Assembly: GCF_027307225.1 (NCBI RefSeq)
Contig: NZ_DAHUXJ010000057.1
Coordinates: 27,980 to 91,979 of the forward strand
Direction of reading: 5' to 3'
DNA length: 64,000 nucleotides
Source of the DNA: Bradyrhizobium sp.
GTDB lineage: Bacteria; Pseudomonadota; Alphaproteobacteria; Rhizobiales; Xanthobacteraceae
A program made the translations under genes and the position numbers. Position 1 is the stretch's first letter. Each line of letters starts with the position of its first letter. The notes under the pieces were generated by a model. That model ran no database searches. It was not told the origin of the DNA and worked only from the letters and a program-made list of their open reading frames with translations. This document shows positions 29,545 to 37,755 of this stretch, piece after piece.

Positions 29545-30069
29545 ATGACCTTTACAGATCGGGAATTCCGCGACGCACTGGGCCAGTTCGCGACCGGCGT
29601 CTGCGTGATCACGGCGGAGGTCGACGGCATTCTGCTCGGCTCGACGGTAAGTTCGTTCAACTCGGTCTCGCTGGCGCCCCCGCTCATCCTGTTCAGCCTG
29701 GCGCGGGCGGCCCAGACTCTCGACCTATGGCTCAAGGCAACGCACTTCGGCGTCACCGTGCTGTCCGAAAGCCAAACCGACCTCTCCAACCGATTCGCGC
29801 GCGGCGGCGCCGACAAGTGGGCCGGGCTGGCACCGTTCCGCGGCAAGAGCGGGGTGCCCCTGCTCCGCGGCGGCCTGGTGACTTTCGAATGCAAGACCTA
29901 CGCGACCTATGAAGGCGGCGACCACGAGATTATGCTGGGCGAGGTCCTCGAATTCAGCCGGACGATCTCGACGCCTTTGCTTTTTCACGGCGGACGCTAT
30001 CGGCGCCTTCATTCCGATGAGGCGATCGAGACTCCGCCGAATATTGACGTTTGGCTCCACGGCTGGTGA
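29545..30069 (+). CDS. flavin reductase, HpaC-type component of a two-component monooxygenase
   Basis: A 174-residue flavin reductase-like protein. It opens FTDREFRDALGQFATGVCVITA and contains TVSSFNSVSLAPPLILFSL, the FMN-binding block of the family, and a late LLFHGGRYRRL. It uses NAD(P)H to reduce FMN or FAD, which diffuses to an oxygenase. Two HpaB-type oxygenases lie nearby (30820 and 37756), and this is the only reductase in the region. Its last 116 bases overlap, antisense, the 3' end of the MarR gene. Confidence 0.9.
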   Translation: MTFTDREFRDALGQFATGVCVITAEVDGILLGSTVSSFNSVSLAPPLILFSLARAAQTLDLWLKATHFGVTVLSESQTDLSNRFARGGADKWAGLAPFRGKSGVPLLRGGLVTFECKTYATYEGGDHEIMLGEVLEFSRTISTPLLFHGGRYRRLHSDEAIETPPNIDVWLHGW

Positions 30070-30637
30070 CAGCAGACCCGTCCGCTGCGGGCGGCTGCTC
30101 CTTGCGCTGGAGCTGACGCTTTCGGATCTCGGCAAGTGCGCTCTCCGAATTCAGGATGAGCTGCCGTGCAACGCGCTGTGTGGTCTTGAGCGCCTCAGGA
30201 TCGATATCCTCAAACAGCACGTCGTTGATGAGACGGATGAACGGCGCGATGCGGGCAACCTCCTGCTCGCCGCGCGGCCGAAGAAAAACGCGCACGCTGC
30301 GTTTGTCGACCGGGCTCGGCCGCTTCACCAGAAGGCCGGCTTCCTCGAGCCGCCGGACCTCGGTCGTCACGTGGGTCGAGGCGAGCGCGACGTGATCGGC
30401 CAGACCGCGGATCGTGACCCCACCAGAGCCCTGCGACTGGGCCACCCCCATCAGTACGACGAATTGACTAGGCGTCAGGTTCAGCTCCTTGCCGAAGGCG
30501 TCCCGGCAAGCGAGCAGACGCCCGACGCACTGCACCATCGCATAGATACTGCGGCGAAAGTCCGCATCCGACCCCTGAACCAGGAATTCTTTCCGGGAGA
30601 CGGTCACGGGAGCCCTGTAGACGTCGGGTTTAGGCAT
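29954..30637 (-). CDS. MarR-family regulator with long C-terminal tail
   Basis: A 227-residue MarR protein. The winged helix-turn-helix spans about 50-130 (VTIRGLADHVALASTHVTTEVRRLEEAG), followed by the wing RPSPVDKRSVRVFL. After residue 180 comes a charged, probably disordered tail of about 45 residues that runs into the 3' end of the flavin reductase gene. The ATG at 30637 follows AGGATG. It is divergent from the HpaB gene at 30820 and likely controls it. Confidence 0.87.
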   Translation of the reverse strand: MPKPDVYRAPVTVSRKEFLVQGSDADFRRSIYAMVQCVGRLLACRDAFGKELNLTPSQFVVLMGVAQSQGSGGVTIRGLADHVALASTHVTTEVRRLEEAGLLVKRPSPVDKRSVRVFLRPRGEQEVARIAPFIRLINDVLFEDIDPEALKTTQRVARQLILNSESALAEIRKRQLQRKEQPPAADGSAVTSRGAKRQYSAESRSPHRNEGADSVRREKAKASRSSG

Positions 30638-30702
30638 TTGGCATCCTGAGAATCGCCAGAAATCTGTAACGCTCGCGTTGAAATATCACGCCCCCATCAG
30701 CA

Positions 30703-30750
30703 TTGACAATGTCCGACATATAGCTACAGTTCGTATCTGTTTGATGTAGC
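30703..30750. promoter_or_regulatory. MarR-HpaB divergent control region
   Basis: Two dyads are visible: ATGTC-C-GACAT (30709-30719), overlapping a TTGACA hexamer at 30703-30708, and GCTACA with TGTAGC separated by 16 bases (30723-30750). Both lie between the divergent starts and could bind the MarR protein. A matching -10 element is not clear. Confidence 0.5.
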
Positions 30751-30819
30751 ATAAACGACAGCGCGACAACCGGCCCTTCGGCCGGCGCGACTGTCACATC
30801 ATAGGGAGGGGAAATCGAA

Positions 30820-32325
30820 ATGACCGTGACGGCATCCAAACCGGTCGAAGTCAACGCGACGACGCCGCTGCGAACTGGCGCGTCATTTCTCGATGACCTG
30901 CGCACCGGCGGGCGAACGGTGTTCGTCGACGGCGAGTTGGTGCGCGACCCGACCAGGCATCGCGCCTTTGCGAACGGAGCGCGGACCTTCGCGAGGCTGT
31001 TCGACTATGCCGCCGCCCCCGAAAACAGGGAGCGCATGACCTACACTTCGCCTGACACCGGCGGGCCGGTATGGCGCTGCTTCCAGATTCCGCGCACGCA
31101 TGCCGACCTGCGTGCCAAGCGTCTCGCCGCCGAGGGATGGGCCGAGCAGACCTTCGGGCTGATGGGCCGTACGCCGGACCACGTGGCGAACTTCTTCGCC
31201 GGCTATGCCGCGAAGCCCGAATTTTTTGCGCGCGGCGGCGCCGGCTATGCCGAGAACGTCGTAAATTTCTACAAGCACATTCGCGACAATCACAAATACG
31301 TCGTCTATGCGATCGTTCCTCCGCAGATCGACCGCAGCAAACCCGGACACCAGCAGAGCGATCCGACGCTTTACGCAGGCGTCGTCAAGGAAACCGACGC
31401 CGGGATCGTCGTCCACGGCGGCCAGCAGCTCGCGACCGGCGCGGTCTTCGCCGACTATGTGCAAGTGAGCTGTATCCATCCGCTGCGTCCGGGTGACGAG
31501 AACTATGCGATCAGCGTCGCAATCCCGCTAGACGCGCCGGGCGTCAAGCTCTACTCGCGACGCGCCTTCGCCATGCAGGCGACCAGCGCGGAAGACTATC
31601 CGTTGACCAGCCGCTTCGACGAGACCGACTGCTTTGTGGTTCTCGATAATGTGCTGGTGCCCTGGGAGCGTGTGTTCATCTACCGCAATACGGAGCTGTG
31701 TTTCCAGCAGTGGTGGCAGACGCCGTCGCACTCCTACGGCAATCATCAGGCGCAAGCCCGCTACGCAACCAAGCTTCGCTTCCTGCTCGGTCTTGCCAAG
31801 CGCATGAACGAGGCGACCGGCAACGATGCCGCACCGCCCGTGCAGGTCGAAATGGGCGAACTCGCCGCCTATGCGTCAATCGTCGAGAACATGCTGCACT
31901 CGCACGAGACGGTGGCACCGATCGACGAGGACGGCATCCTGTGGCCGTCAAAGACGGCGCTCTATGCCGTGATGGCGTTGCAAGGCCAGATCAACCCGCA
32001 CATGATCGACATTGTGCGAGAACTGACCGGAGCCGGGATGATCACCCTGCCCTCCTCGATGCGCGACTTCGAGAACCCGGAATCGGCCGCGGACATCGAA
32101 CGCTATTTCGTGTCGGGCAAGATGGGCGCCCGCGAGCGCGTCCGTTTGATGCGGCTCGCCTGGGACTTCATCGGCACCGAGTTCGGCAACCGCCATCAGC
32201 AATACGAGAAGTTCTATGGCGGTGCGTCGTACCTCGTGAAGACCAACATGTACCGCGCCTACGACTTCAAGCGAGCGGGCGGCCTCGTCGACGCGGCACT
32301 GAACCTGCCGCCGGTCGTCTCCTGA
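30820..32325 (+). CDS. HpaB-type reduced-flavin monooxygenase
   Basis: A 501-residue oxygenase of the 4-hydroxyphenylacetate 3-monooxygenase family. Typical segments are GRTVFVDGELVRDPT near the N-terminus, MGRTPDHVANFFAG (about 123-136), VLDNVLVPWERVFIYR (about 275-290) and GTEFGNRHQQYEKFYGG near the C-terminus. It uses FADH2 and O2 to hydroxylate an aromatic or heteroaromatic ring. The ribosome-binding site GGGAGGGG is strong. Its reductase is probably the gene at 29545. The substrate is unknown; HpaB itself is only a family guide. Confidence 0.9.
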   Translation: MTVTASKPVEVNATTPLRTGASFLDDLRTGGRTVFVDGELVRDPTRHRAFANGARTFARLFDYAAAPENRERMTYTSPDTGGPVWRCFQIPRTHADLRAKRLAAEGWAEQTFGLMGRTPDHVANFFAGYAAKPEFFARGGAGYAENVVNFYKHIRDNHKYVVYAIVPPQIDRSKPGHQQSDPTLYAGVVKETDAGIVVHGGQQLATGAVFADYVQVSCIHPLRPGDENYAISVAIPLDAPGVKLYSRRAFAMQATSAEDYPLTSRFDETDCFVVLDNVLVPWERVFIYRNTELCFQQWWQTPSHSYGNHQAQARYATKLRFLLGLAKRMNEATGNDAAPPVQVEMGELAAYASIVENMLHSHETVAPIDEDGILWPSKTALYAVMALQGQINPHMIDIVRELTGAGMITLPSSMRDFENPESAADIERYFVSGKMGARERVRLMRLAWDFIGTEFGNRHQQYEKFYGGASYLVKTNMYRAYDFKRAGGLVDAALNLPPVVS

Positions 32326-32335
32326 CGCCCAGAGC

Positions 32336-32364
32336 GAGGCGGCGCCGGGATCGTGCGCCGCCTC
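32336..32364 (+). terminator. hairpin after the HpaB gene (possible attenuator)
   Basis: Perfect arms GAGGCGGCGC (32336-32345) and GCGCCGCCTC (32355-32364), loop of 9, starting 11 bases after the stop. No T-run follows, so it may slow transcription or protect the mRNA end rather than fully terminate before the MFS gene. Confidence 0.45.
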
Positions 32365-32431
32365 GTCCACCAAATGCGCAAACGCACGCCGCAGCGATAA
32401 CGCGGCCGTCACAAGGAGAAGGGGGAAACAT

Positions 32432-33700
32432 ATGACAACGGACGTGGAAATGGGCGGCGTCGCCGCCTCAAAAGCCGGCACTTCGGCGCCGGCAGAGGGA
32501 ACAGCGTCACCGCTGCGCTGGATCATCGCGCTCATCCTGTTCCTCGCGGTGATATCGGCGTTCTTCGATCGCATCAGCGTCGCCGTGTTGTTCACCAACA
32601 AGGAATTCCAGGACGCCTTGGGCACGGGCTTCAACCCGACGCTTCTCGGTCTCCTGATGACGGCTTTCGTGTTCGCCTATGGCTGCTCGGGGGTGTTTCT
32701 GTCCTTCATCGGTGACCTGTTTGGGCTCCGGCGCTCGCTGGCGGTCGGCACCGCGTTCTGGGGCGTCTTCATGACGCTGATGGCGGGCGCCGGATCGTTC
32801 ACCTCGATGTTGTCGATGCGCATTCTGCTCGGCGTCGCCGAAGGCCCGCAGTTTTCGATCACCAATTCGCTGATCAAGCGCTGGTTTCCGCGGCGCGAGC
32901 AGGCACGCGCCAACTCTATCTGGATGATCGGCAGCCCGCTCGGATCGGCGATCGGATTCCCGCTGATGATCTTCCTCGAGACGAACTACGGCTGGCGCGC
33001 CGCGTTCCTGTTCCTCGCACTGCTCAATATCGTGGTGATCCTGCCCCTGATCCTGTTCTTCCTGCGCGACAATCCGCCGGGGGTGGCGGCACCAACGACG
33101 CCGGCGGCGCAGTCGTCGTACCTGTCGCAGGTCGGTCTCTACTGCCGCGACTGGCGTTTCTGGATGATTGTGATCTTCAACTCCGCGGCGCTCATCTATC
33201 TGTGGGGCCTCAACAGCTGGCTACCGACCTATCTCATCAAGGTACGCGGCTTCGATCCGCGGCACACGAGCCTGTATTCTTTCCTGCCGTTCTTTCTGAT
33301 GTTCCTCGGTGAGGTCCTCGCGGCAACGGTGTCGGACAAGATCGGCCGGAGGGCCATCGTTTGCCTCGTCGGCCTGTTCGGCGCCGGCGCCGCGATGTAC
33401 GTCGTCTCCATCGTGCCTGATGCGCAGACCGCGGCAATCCTGATTGCGGTGAGCGCCTTCTTCTGGGGCTCGGCGCTGCCGCCCTTGTTCGCATTATCGC
33501 TGCAAATCCTGCCGCCGCGCGCTGTCGCTTCGGGGGTCGGTGTGTTCAACGGCGTCGGCAACATCGTCGGCGCGTTGTCGCCAGTGGTGATCGGAGCGCT
33601 GATCGCACATACCGGCTCGTTCCATGCAGGCCTGATGGTGCTGGTCGGCGCAACCATCATTGGATCTCTTGCAATGATTCCGCTGCTGCGGCGCTACTGA
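32432..33700 (+). CDS. MFS transporter, anion:cation symporter type
   Basis: A 422-residue, 12-helix major facilitator. After a polar N-terminal tail of about 28 residues come FFDRISVAVLF in helix 1, the A-loop GDLFGLRRSLAVG, LGVAEGPQFSITNSLIKRWF in helix 4 and SDKIGRRAIV in the second half. This pattern fits the ACS group, which imports organic anions such as phthalate, glucarate or hydroxyphenylacetates. It has a strong ribosome-binding site (AAAGGAGAAGGG) and follows the HpaB gene, so it probably imports its substrate. Confidence 0.87.
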   Translation: MTTDVEMGGVAASKAGTSAPAEGTASPLRWIIALILFLAVISAFFDRISVAVLFTNKEFQDALGTGFNPTLLGLLMTAFVFAYGCSGVFLSFIGDLFGLRRSLAVGTAFWGVFMTLMAGAGSFTSMLSMRILLGVAEGPQFSITNSLIKRWFPRREQARANSIWMIGSPLGSAIGFPLMIFLETNYGWRAAFLFLALLNIVVILPLILFFLRDNPPGVAAPTTPAAQSSYLSQVGLYCRDWRFWMIVIFNSAALIYLWGLNSWLPTYLIKVRGFDPRHTSLYSFLPFFLMFLGEVLAATVSDKIGRRAIVCLVGLFGAGAAMYVVSIVPDAQTAAILIAVSAFFWGSALPPLFALSLQILPPRAVASGVGVFNGVGNIVGALSPVVIGALIAHTGSFHAGLMVLVGATIIGSLAMIPLLRRY

Positions 33701-33712
33701 TCTCAAAAACAA

Positions 33713-33740
33713 TCGGCGGCCGCCCTTGCGCGGCCGCCGA
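33713..33740 (-). terminator. terminator between convergent MFS genes
   Basis: Perfect 11-base arms (33713-33723 with 33730-33740), loop of 6, very GC-rich. On the minus strand it is followed by TTGTTTTT, so it terminates the minus-strand MFS gene; it may also stop plus-strand readthrough. Confidence 0.8.
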
Positions 33741-33760
33741 CCATATTTCAGGATGGCGCG

Positions 33761-34930
33761 TCATCGCTCCTTCGGCCGCGTGAACCTCGGCACCGCGACC
33801 AGGATCGGAAAGCTCCCGAGCAAAATCGGGATGAGCGAAGCGTTGATACTGCCCGCCAGATCCCACACAACTCCGGACAGAAACGAAACCAGCATCGCGA
33901 AGCCGTAGGCGATGGCAAAGGCGGCCGCCGATGTCCGCGCGACATCGTTGGGGTTGTCGCAAAGCATCGGGGCGAGAGCCAATCCCAGGACCAGCGCCGC
34001 GCCGAGCGAAAATCCGGCCAGACCCGCCCAGAAGATTGTCCAGGTGCTCGCGGTCGTCATGATTCCCACGACGCAAGCGGACGACACCACGCCCAACACC
34101 ATGTATGGCCATCGCTTGCCCTGCAACTTGTCGGCTGTCACCAGCAGGAGAAGCGAGGCAGGGATCTGTCCCGAGTTGACGGCTGTCAATGTCGCGCTGA
34201 CGAGTTCCTGGTGGCTGCTTGCGCTCAGATGCGCGGGCAAAAATCCATTAAGACAGAAATAGGTGCTCGTAACGCTGCCGAAAGTCAGTCCGATTTGCCA
34301 ATTGAGACCGCTGTTTAACTGCGGCAGCCAGCTTGCTGAATGCTTTGGCGCAACATTTGCCGCTGGCCTTGGAGCCAGCATCGTAACCGTTACAGCCGTG
34401 GCGATCAGGGGAAGAACCCACGCACTCAACGCCAGACGCCAGCTTTCGCCGAAATAGGGCACCAACAGCGGAAGCATCGTGGCAACGGGGATGATCTCGC
34501 CCATGATCAGGCCGTTGGTGTAGATGGCCGTTCCGAACGTTGATCGCTCCGGCGCCCATTCGCGCACCGCCGCCGCCATCGATGGTTGCATGACCGCAAT
34601 CCCGATGCTCATGAGCACGGTCGTCACGTACAATTGCCACGCGTTGCCCGCGCCGCTTCGAAGTAGCGTCCCGCACGCCGCAATCAGAAGACCGCTCACG
34701 AGCGCGCCACGCACGCCCATCCGGCCGACAAGGATCGAGCCCGGCGCGGCGAAGATCGCAAACACGACAACGGGTATGCCGGACAGCAAACCTATTTCGG
34801 TGCCGGACAGGTTGAGATCGCGCTGGATCAGCGAAATCACCGGCGGGATCGACAAAACCGTCAGCCGAAGACTGACGCCGCAGATCCACAGCAGAGAAAA
34901 GGATCTACGCGCCGTGACTATACTGTCCAC
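33761..34930 (-). CDS. MFS transporter, CynX/NimT (cyanate/nitroimidazole) family
   Basis: About 389 residues. The start of helix 1, LRLTVLSIPPVISLIQRDL, followed by SGTEIGLLSGIPVVVFAIFA, is characteristic of the CynX/NimT group. An open frame runs up to 35050, but I prefer the GTG at 34930 because AAGGAAAG lies just before it and the upstream part has no membrane character. It is next to the MarR gene at 35047 on the same strand and may be controlled by it. Confidence 0.82.
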   Translation of the reverse strand: MDSIVTARRSFSLLWICGVSLRLTVLSIPPVISLIQRDLNLSGTEIGLLSGIPVVVFAIFAAPGSILVGRMGVRGALVSGLLIAACGTLLRSGAGNAWQLYVTTVLMSIGIAVMQPSMAAAVREWAPERSTFGTAIYTNGLIMGEIIPVATMLPLLVPYFGESWRLALSAWVLPLIATAVTVTMLAPRPAANVAPKHSASWLPQLNSGLNWQIGLTFGSVTSTYFCLNGFLPAHLSASSHQELVSATLTAVNSGQIPASLLLLVTADKLQGKRWPYMVLGVVSSACVVGIMTTASTWTIFWAGLAGFSLGAALVLGLALAPMLCDNPNDVARTSAAAFAIAYGFAMLVSFLSGVVWDLAGSINASLIPILLGSFPILVAVPRFTRPKER

Positions 34931-35046
34931 TGGTCTTTCCTTCTGCGGTCCATCCGGCTCATGACACGAGTCCGTCCGCCAACGTGCCTGGCTACCGCAT
35001 GCGGGCGTTCTGGACGTTGCGCTGTCGCCGGCACACAACGTGGCGC

Positions 35047-35652
35047 TCAAGCCACCTTCGTCGCTTCCTTGATCGATGACTTGTATCGTTGCAACGCGAA
35101 GGCCTTGTCGCTGGAATCGATCAGCGTCTCCAGGATACGGGAAATTGCCTGAAAATCCTCGCGGCTAAGCGGCCCGAATTCGACATCGTTGATCTCGCGC
35201 TGATAGGGCGCGAGCTTGCGCAGGAGCGCCTTGCCCTTCTCGGTGATGACGAGCGAAATCCGCCGCCGGTCGACGTTGTCCTGGTTCTTTTCGACAAGGC
35301 CGAGCGTCTGCAGCTTGCTGGTTACCGTGGTGACGAAGGCGCCGCTCATATGCAGATGATCCGCGATCGTCTTGACGTTGACGTCGCCGTCGAGGCCGAG
35401 GTGACCGATCGAGATCAGGATTGTGTATTCCACGCCTGCGAGGCCGATCTGCCTGGCATGGCCGTCCCGGATCGACTCATGCCGGGCCATGAAAGCGAAA
35501 AGGTTATGCACGAGTTTGCGAAAATCGCGATCGGTGCCGTCGCTCAGAAGCTCTGGCCGGGTAACGGTCAGCGGCAACCCGCCGCGCAAACTGGTCGGCT
35601 CAGCGCGGCGCGGCGTTTGCCCTCGCTCTGTTTTGGCTTTTTGGCGCGACAC
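35047..35652 (-). CDS. MarR-family regulator
   Basis: About 201 residues. The winged helix region is VNVKTIADHLHMSGAFVTTVTSKLQTLG followed by the wing NQDNVDRRRISLVIT. I chose the GTG at 35652 because GGAGAA is 5 bases upstream; a TTG start at 35703 is possible but lacks a ribosome-binding site. It is preceded by an AT-rich site shared with two other promoters in this cluster (36431-36454, 39937-39959), which suggests it is the local regulator. Confidence 0.87.
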   Translation of the reverse strand: MSRQKAKTERGQTPRRAEPTSLRGGLPLTVTRPELLSDGTDRDFRKLVHNLFAFMARHESIRDGHARQIGLAGVEYTILISIGHLGLDGDVNVKTIADHLHMSGAFVTTVTSKLQTLGLVEKNQDNVDRRRISLVITEKGKALLRKLAPYQREINDVEFGPLSREDFQAISRILETLIDSSDKAFALQRYKSSIKEATKVA

Positions 35653-35705
35653 CTGCGTTCTCCGAATGGCATTCGATTGATTGGCGAGAGTAGGCTTGAG
35701 CAAAC

Positions 35706-35722
35706 ACTTAGAAAATTTTAAA
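35706..35722. promoter_or_regulatory. shared operator candidate, site 1 (MarR promoter)
   Basis: The plus strand reads ACTTAG-AAAA-TTTTAAA, about 55 bases upstream of the chosen MarR start. Site 2 reads ACTTAG-CTAG-TTTTAAA on the minus strand. Confidence 0.5.
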
Positions 35723-35730
35723 GGGATGGA

Positions 35731-36408
35731 TCAAGTGACCACCGGCAGGACGTCGATATCGTAGGCATGACGCAGCGTACGACTGTGGACGGGATCCTCC
35801 AGCTCGATCTCGAACCGGCTCGCCGGACGGATGCCGCCGATCGCAGCCAGCGTACCGCAGAACATGATAGCGCCCGGCGGAAGCGCCGCGCCATACCGCG
35901 CAATCAGGTCGGCCGGCGCGCGCATGCCGGCGAGCGTGCCATCCTGGTAGGTGACGCGGTGGCCGTCGATGGTGACGAACGCCCGCAGCCGCAACTGGTC
36001 CCAGTGACCGGCGACATCGTCGAGCAGCCAGAGCTCGCGGCCGACCGGTTTCGGGCAGAGCTGCTTGGAGAGCGCGATCCCCATTGTTTCGGCCTTGCGG
36101 TCGGTGTGATCGGAGCCAACCGTCAGCCACAGCCGCCCGCCATGCGCAACCACCACGGGCTCGGCCTCGCCCGATGTATCCGGCCCGAGCGCCTCGACGC
36201 GCACGCTCTGTGTTACGTTGAGCGCGCTGTTGCGGTAGAATACCGGAACGGACGACGGCCGCGGCACTCCGATGGCGGCAAGCTCCTCGATATGATGGCG
36301 TAGCGCCGCCTCGTCGCGGCCGGTCCAGCCGGCAACGATCAGGGTAGCGACGTCGAAGCCGATCCGCTCACCGGCGCCATTTTTCGGCGCGATCTGAAAT
36401 TCGAGCAT
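35731..36408 (-). CDS. DUF2848-family protein
   Basis: A 225-residue protein of the DUF2848 family, which I recognise by the overall pattern LIVAGWTGRDEAALRHHIEELAAIGV and the C-terminal GAIMFCGTLAAIGGIRP that resembles fumarylacetoacetate-hydrolase folds. It may be a hydrolase or isomerase for a ring-cleavage product; this is inference. The ATG at 36408 follows GGAAGG; an in-frame GTG at 36432 is possible. It is last in a minus-strand set with DUF1185, HpaB and amidohydrolase genes. Confidence 0.8.
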   Translation of the reverse strand: MLEFQIAPKNGAGERIGFDVATLIVAGWTGRDEAALRHHIEELAAIGVPRPSSVPVFYRNSALNVTQSVRVEALGPDTSGEAEPVVVAHGGRLWLTVGSDHTDRKAETMGIALSKQLCPKPVGRELWLLDDVAGHWDQLRLRAFVTIDGHRVTYQDGTLAGMRAPADLIARYGAALPPGAIMFCGTLAAIGGIRPASRFEIELEDPVHSRTLRHAYDIDVLPVVT

Positions 36409-36430
36409 GCCTTCCAAGTCTCCGCAAAAC

Positions 36431-36454
36431 ACTTTTAAAACTAGCTAAGTTATG
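36431..36454. promoter_or_regulatory. shared operator candidate, site 2 (DUF2848 promoter)
   Basis: The minus strand reads CATAACTTAG-CTAG-TTTTAAAAGT from 36454 to 36431. It matches site 1 (ACTTAG-N4-TTTTAAA) and site 3 (about 16 of 22 positions). It lies just upstream of the DUF2848 start and suggests that gene has its own promoter. Confidence 0.55.
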
Positions 36455-36544
36455 GAGTATATAACCCATCGCCGTTCCGGAGGCCAGCTTGGGTCCCCGC
36501 AAATTGCGCAATGCTGTTGGTCTGTGAAGCTTTCTGCGATCGCC

Positions 36545-37741
36545 TCAGTGCGCCGCGGCAGCAAAATCCTGCATGACCGATGACTTCGCGACGCGCGCCT
36601 TGCGCGTGGTCGCAGGCGTGTTGCGGCTGCGGCCGACGAAGCGCGGCACGCCTGCGGTGACGACCGCGCCGATCGCAGCGATGTCGCCATGCTTGATGGC
36701 ATCGAGCGCACTATCTTGCGTGCCGCCATCCGGCGCATCGAGCAGCACGATGTCGGCGGCATGGCCCGCCTTCAACAAGCCGCTGTCGAGCCGATAGACC
36801 CGCGCATTGTTGCCGCTGGCCGCGCAGATCGCCTGTTCAGGCGTCATACTGGTCAGGCTCGCTAGGTGCGCCATGGTGTAGAGAATGCCGAGCGGCATGA
36901 TGCCGCTGCCGGTTGGCGTATCGGTTGCGATGATGAAGCGATCGAACGCATTGAGCTCCAGCGCCAGCTTGCCGCACAGCAGCGTCGTCCGCAGGTTACC
37001 CGCGGTGCAGACCTGAAGCGCGATCTCGCTCTCGCGGATCACACGCTCGAAATCGCGGTCCGGCATCGCCGTCGGGCCCCCGTTGATATGGAACGAGACG
37101 TGCGGATGCATTTTCAGAAGATGATCGCCGGTGATCGCACCCGAACCCGGGATCGATGATCCGCCGGTGTGGCACGTGGTGATCAGGCCCGCCGCCTTGG
37201 CGCCGGCGACCAGCGGCACGTAGTCATATGCTGTCTTTACCGCGCCGAACCCGGCCTTGGCGAGGCCAACCCCTTTCGCGGCGAGTTCGACAAAGTCTTC
37301 ATCCTTCAGGCCGGGCTCAAGGATGACCGATCCTGCGATCACGCGCATGCCGCCGGGACGGTAGTCGGCAAAGCAGCGCTGCGCGGCAACCGCGAGCGCC
37401 TTGACGCCTTCGGCGTCGCGCGGTCGGCCCGGCACGTGCACCTCGGAAGCCGAGATCGACGTGGTCACGCCGCCATGCAGATAGCTTTCGAGATAGCCGA
37501 CGGTGCGCTGGCGCGGCGTATAATCGCCAAACGTGATGTGCACGTGGGAGTCGATCAGGCCTGGAATCGCGGTCATGCCGCCGGCGTCGATCACGACGTC
37601 GCAAGCCTCGACCGCAGGCGCATTGGCCGTGCCGACACCGACGACCTTGCCGTCATGGGCAATGACGGTGTCGCCCTGAACGAACGGAAAGCGCCAGTCG
37701 CCGGAGACGATTGTCCCGAGATTGGTGATCGCGACTTTCAT
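36545..37741 (-). CDS. enamidase-like amidohydrolase
   Basis: A 398-residue metal-dependent amidohydrolase. The metal motif is GLIDSHVHITFGDYTPRQ (about 60-77), a later TCHTGGSSIPGSG, and ATDTPTGSGIMPLG near residue 290. The last resembles enamidase, which opens the ring of a tetrahydropyridone in nicotinate fermentation. The C-terminus carries an Ala/Lys-rich tail. The ATG at 37741 follows GGGGAGGATGGC. With an HpaB-type oxygenase just upstream it may hydrolyse a lactam or enamide made from a hydroxylated N-heterocycle. Confidence 0.82.
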   Translation of the reverse strand: MKVAITNLGTIVSGDWRFPFVQGDTVIAHDGKVVGVGTANAPAVEACDVVIDAGGMTAIPGLIDSHVHITFGDYTPRQRTVGYLESYLHGGVTTSISASEVHVPGRPRDAEGVKALAVAAQRCFADYRPGGMRVIAGSVILEPGLKDEDFVELAAKGVGLAKAGFGAVKTAYDYVPLVAGAKAAGLITTCHTGGSSIPGSGAITGDHLLKMHPHVSFHINGGPTAMPDRDFERVIRESEIALQVCTAGNLRTTLLCGKLALELNAFDRFIIATDTPTGSGIMPLGILYTMAHLASLTSMTPEQAICAASGNNARVYRLDSGLLKAGHAADIVLLDAPDGGTQDSALDAIKHGDIAAIGAVVTAGVPRFVGRSRNTPATTRKARVAKSSVMQDFAAAAH

Positions 37742-37755
37742 GCCATCCTCCCCGC

